Source: Hirudinaria manillensis (Eukaryota > Annelida > Clitellata > Hirudinida > Hirudinidae). Taken from it: a stretch of 64,000 bases of DNA. Below, in pieces: positions 60,080 through 64,000 of the stretch; the stretch's first letter is position 1; every line of letters starts with the position of its first letter. The notes beneath the pieces are model-generated. The model saw nothing but the letters and a program-made list of their open reading frames with translations, did not search any database and was not told where the DNA came from. The translations under genes were made by a program, and so were the position numbers. The stretch spans positions 9,743,201 through 9,807,200 of the forward strand of contig CM067535.1 in assembly GCA_034509925.1 (NCBI GenBank), written 5' to 3'.

Positions 60080-61920
60080 ATTATTGTCGTCGTCGTCGTC
60101 ATTACTATTTTCTTATGGTTTTTATTCGTTTACCAAGGATACCTATCTTTTCAGAGAAGTCGTTACATTTTTCCGATTCGATGAATGAACGGACGTCGGG
60201 TTTTCGTCGAGATTTTCCAAAGGTCCGTCGGACGTCCCATAAAATCAAAAACGTCGTTAACGTTCCGTCGTTGCGTGTCGTTGCCCGTCGTCAGCGGCAC
60301 GTCTCTAGGATGTTTCTCGCGTCGTGGTTTGTCATTAATTTCAATGACCGTGTCCTCGAGAAGTCGGTCGATTATTTGTCTAAATAATCTAGCGGCCTTC
60401 GACAATTTCAAACGATGTCATTCTGGCTTTCTTTTTGTCATCTTGTGTTTCGTCCGTGTACAGTAAACGGTAGGCAACCTGTCGTCGTCGTTTCTTTGCC
60501 AAACTCGTTCGGCGGACGTTTAATCTCTGCCCGTGGTCCGAGTTCGAACCCTTTCTCGTCTTCTCGATCGTTTCTCGTCGGTGGCCCTTTTCTTCTAGGA
60601 CGATTCGTAACGTGAGGTGATTTCCTAACGATTATGCACATCCGTCTCGTCGTCGTCATCACCAATATTGATTCGCGTTATAATTTCTTCTCGATGAGTA
60701 TAATTATAAGCACATCCTATTACCGACGCGACGGCAAGAGTTAATGAGACGACAGAGCATTGACGACAGAGCATTAGCAACGGCATCGTCAATAGCATTA
60801 GCCATTAACCGAGGCGAAGAAATGATTCGCAGTCAGAACGAGGCACTTTAAAGTTTAGGTTGAGTTTAAGCATTCGGTATTAACAGTTCACATTGGCTGG
60901 TGCCGTGCAGATTGTCGGTAAAGCAGACGAGCTCTTCGTCCCCGACCGACATGGATGGCCGATTTGTCGAGTCTTTCTCGCCGAACTACGGCAACTTTTC
61001 GAAAGTATCGTGCCGAAGTCGTGAATCGTTCGTCATTCCGACCTCTTATTTTCTTTACCAATACATTTAACCATTAAGTTAACTTTGAGTAAAAGTAATT
61101 CGGGTTACGTTTAGGAACGAGAAAAACCACCTAAACCTTTTAGACACGTTTTTAATTGTTTGATAATGTTTCGGTCGTCTTCAGTCTTTCAGAAAATTCC
61201 GCGTGAAAAGAGTAAAAGTGCCTCAAGTTGCCGACTCCTGGTTGAGGGCACTAGGCCGAGACGACGCTTGCCCGACTTGGATAGCCAATCCGCAATTCTT
61301 TTCGAGCCAATACGTTAGTCGGAGCATAAGTTTGTCAGGCGTGGTGGCTACTGTTATCGGTATGCCCCTTAAGCGGCTCATTTTTGTATGAAGTGCAATG
61401 AAAAGCCATCACTACGTCTATAAAGTATGCCCGCCTCTTCCCAAACTCGGCAGATTTTGAAATCCCTGTTGCGGAACTGAACGACGTAAATATTATTAAT
61501 TATCAGGGTTGACTAAAACGATCACAAATTAATTAACCTCTTTTATGTATATGCTCGTCGAAAACGTGAAACGTTTCGTTCGCCAGAGTTCTTGTGGTGG
61601 GCATAGCTCGTCCGGTTATTGATCTTCCCATGGCAACAGCAGCGGGTTAACTCCGCCTGCTTCGTGTAGATACCGAAGAGATGGAAAGATGGATGTGCGT
61701 AGAAATGATTCGTCTCGTTTAAAATGGTTTTAATCAGCTCGGCACAAAGTTCGCGTCGAGTGTTTTGTACTGTCTTGCTATCGAGTATCTTGTAGCATAT
61801 TCTTGTTTTGTTTTTCGTCATTTATGCTTTGTCGTTTTACTTACAAAGAGCTATAATTGGGTAAGAAATAGATTGGCATTGCAGAGCCGATCGCCTCATG
61901 GCTGACAAAACTCGGGACTA
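60033..61920. other. Spacer between WDR20 and BTBD17-like genes
   Basis: Begins with a (TTA)n/(GTC)n microsatellite at 60049-60100. Several short open frames (60115-60615, 61203-61391) give Arg/Ser-rich or unrecognised translations and are not called. The downstream half presumably holds the BTBD17-like promoter and 5' UTR; no motif is confidently placed. Confidence 0.5.
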
Positions 61921-64000
61921 ATGAACCAGCGACGCTACGACGAAACTTCAGAACTTTTGGATGAAGATCTCGGACTGGTTGCAGAGGGCGATTCCCGTTC
62001 GGCGCGACCGAAAGTAACGGACAGAAGTTCCATCGAGTCGCGTCCACACTCCTTCGGAGCTCTTTATGGTGATAGAAGCGAGACCGGAGGGAGCTATCTC
62101 CAAGAGCAGAGTTTGCATAGGCATTGTTCCAATTTATCTTGTCTCCATCATCATCATCATCATCAACAACAACAGCATCAGGGATGCAAGAAAGAGAGAA
62201 CCCAAAGAACCCAATCGTCGAGTGCCATTCCTTCGCCAGATTTGGAGAGTTTTCAGCTATTCGATATCACTCAGAAATCTCTTTGGGGCTCTTTTCCCGA
62301 ATCGTGCGGTCCTTGTCCCCCGTCAATGACTGGATCCGCTTGCTCGTCTGGTTCCATGTTCGCCTCCACCACGGGATCGGTGATGCTAGGTTTGGAAGAA
62401 ATTCCTTGTTCCGGCGATTCCAGGGCTGTACTTGAAAGACTAGAAAGGTTCTTTAACAACAGGTCACTCAGTGACATAACCCTGAAAGTGGGATCGAGAC
62501 CGTTCCGATGTCACCGGTTGGTCCTGGTCAACACCAGCGATGTCTTCGAGCGCATGTTCTGTTCCCGGGATTGGAGAGAGAGCAACAGATTGGTATAAAT
62601 GAATTTTAACTGAAAATTATTTTAAGCCACCACTGTGCACTTATTTGTATGACATCGCTCAAAATGGTGTCTTTCCTGGTGAAATTATCAAAAGTGCACA
62701 TCTTTTAAAGTAATTGAGCGTTTTTGTCTGCTCGACAGGGGCCTTATTAAGAGAATTAACAATTAATTCGTTAATGACAGCAAACATCTTTTAAATTATT
62801 TATAATACGATATAGTTACAATGCATGATTATATGGAATTAGGAATTGGAGCTGCACGAAGAACCAGACTGCGAGCAATTTTTCGGCTCCTTCCTCAAGT
62901 TCCTCTATAGTCGATCGGTCAACCTTAACACCGAGAACTCCCTGCCTCTACTGGCTTTGGCAGACAAGTACAATGTCGAAGACTTAAAGCAAGTCTGTAT
63001 CAGATTTGCTCTAGATCATGTTATAGGTAGAATCCATCTGAAGGAGTTATTCCATCTTTGGTTCCAATATGCCGTCAGGAATGGGCATCGAATTTTAACA
63101 TCGTCTTGCGTGGCCATCTTGGCCGAGAAGGCAGAAGAATTGATGTTTTCTCCCGAGTGGGAAAGCGAGTGGCTGGCCATGGAGAGAGAAGAGTTGGCAG
63201 AAATCTTGAAGTCGTCTGATCTCGTTATCAAAGACGAAAAAGACGTTTGGAATGCAGTTCAATTGTGGATCATCAGATTTAACTCCAACAGCCGTAATGG
63301 ATGTGGAGTAGTCGAAAGCGGATCGGATAGGCAGATAAAAAACTTGGCTAGCGAGCCAAGCGGCGCAACATCAGGAACACTTGGAGGGCTAAATCCGAAT
63401 AGAAGTTTCAATCAGGACTTTCAGCATTCGACAAAAATATCAAAGGTTGACCGTCAGCAAGAAGAAGACGATCTCAGGGCTGTCCTGCCTTACATTCGTT
63501 TTGCCATGATGAATGCTAATCAACTCTGCGAAGTGGAGAGGAGTAATTTAGCGGAACGACATCCTGACCTTTTTATGCGCTACATAAATTTAGCTTACAA
63601 ATACCTGTCCTTGCCTCTAACAGCAAGGACGAAGATGCCCGAATTTAGTGGTCCTCCCTTTTTGTTGCGGAATTACCTCGATCTTCGCTGGGATAAGAGA
63701 CTCGTCATCTCTAATTTTCAATCTTACGGCAACCGTTCCGAAGTACTTTTGAGGTTCAGTACTCTGGCGTGCACAGTACCAGCCCAATCGTGGGATTGGG
63801 AACTGAAAGTTTATCCCAGGGGCTCAAGTTCGAGCCTGTCCTACATGTCCGATCATCTCTTGAGGGATGCGGGCCAATGCACAGGAGAGTGTCGCATGAT
63901 TCTTTCGTCGAATGTAGTTCTCGATCAACATCCGAGACCGCTCGAATTCCAGCTCGGAATAGTGGTCAATTCAGGCCAACAACAAAAGGAATTGGTTCTC
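61921..64000 (+). CDS. BTBD17: BTB-BACK domain protein, BTBD17-like, 3' partial
   Basis: Exons: 61921..62592 and 62843..>64000, in phase, at least 610 aa and open at the window edge. The acidic, low-complexity N-terminus has a His/Gln run (about residues 76-88). The BTB domain starts near residue 173 (LERLERFFNNRSLSDITLKVG, FRCHRLVLVNTSDVFERM), continues in exon 2 (FLKFLYSRSVNL, LLALADKYNVEDLKQ), and is followed by a BACK domain (HLWFQYAVRNGH, SSDLVIKDEKDVWNAVQLWI, VLPYIRFAMM). The C-terminal part with PPFLLRNYLDLRW resembles the SAFLPRNYL segment of BTBD17. The start is an ATG with no in-frame upstream extension considered. Cul3-adaptor activity is possible for BTB-BACK proteins but unproven here. 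Galectin-3-binding-protein-like relatives are the main alternative. Confidence 0.8.

Noticed and set aside
60115..60665. Cluster of overlapping short open frames downstream of WDR20
   Set aside because: Low-complexity Arg/Ser/Phe content in a GC-rich spacer; no initiation context or family motif.
1..64000. tRNA, rRNA, viral or toxin genes
   Set aside because: None recognised on reading both strands; no endogenous virus fragment was seen. A covariance-model search would be needed to exclude small RNA genes.
1..64000. A novel multi-gene biological system
   Set aside because: All major coding regions match known single-gene families with unrelated roles; shared nuclear themes are not evidence of a functional cluster.

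Overview
This 64 kb window is animal nuclear DNA, probably from an invertebrate. It is intron-rich and fairly AT-rich, with GT-AG introns that mostly run from under 100 bases to about 2 kb. There is one minor-spliceosome (AT-AC) intron, short TTAGGG-type motifs, Helitron, Tc1/mariner, MITE and non-LTR retroelement relics, and no operons or prokaryotic features. A flagellar gene (DRC7), a reeler-domain secreted protein and an NR1-like nuclear receptor fit a bilaterian, but I cannot name the species. Gene models were built by hand from splice sites, reading-frame phase and similarity to remembered families. Most exons join in phase; doubtful junctions are stated.

Layout, left to right: (1) <1-5.9 kb (+) ZMIZ/Tonalli SP-RING SUMO-ligase-like coactivator, 5' end outside the window; (2) 7.9-14.8 kb (-) DRC7, nexin-dynein regulatory complex subunit, with a Helitron and a large palindrome in its longest intron; (3) 15.3-16.7 kb (+) NAA40 histone N-terminal acetyltransferase; (4) 16.8-19.0 kb (-) SAE1, SUMO E1 subunit; (5) 19.9-23.6 kb (+) CASC3/Barentsz, exon-junction-complex core; (6) 25.0-32.0 kb (+) NR1-like nuclear receptor whose introns hold a Tc1 relic, a second Helitron and a MITE; (7) 33.1-34.0 kb (-) small secreted reeler-domain protein; (8) 35.2-36.7 kb (+) two-pass TMEM200-like membrane protein; (9) 37.8-42.6 kb (+) TYW4/LCMT2 wybutosine enzyme; (10) 43.4-50.6 kb (-) ataxin-7-like SAGA subunit; (11) 51.1-56.1 kb (+) hnRNP L/Smooth; (12) 56.5-60.0 kb (+) WDR20; (13) 61.9->64 kb (+) BTBD17-like BTB-BACK protein, 3' end outside the window.

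The neighbours do not form a pathway. Several share nuclear themes (SUMO: ZMIZ and SAE1; chromatin: NAA40 and ataxin-7; RNA: CASC3 and hnRNP L), but this looks like ordinary gene-dense synteny with short divergent or convergent spacers. I found no convincing new multi-gene system. The most interesting points are the textbook AT-AC intron in an hnRNP L gene that appears to lack its first RRM, several GC-AG introns, two related Helitron copies with recognisable ends, telomere-like motifs inside four introns, and a three-copy peptide repeat in Barentsz.
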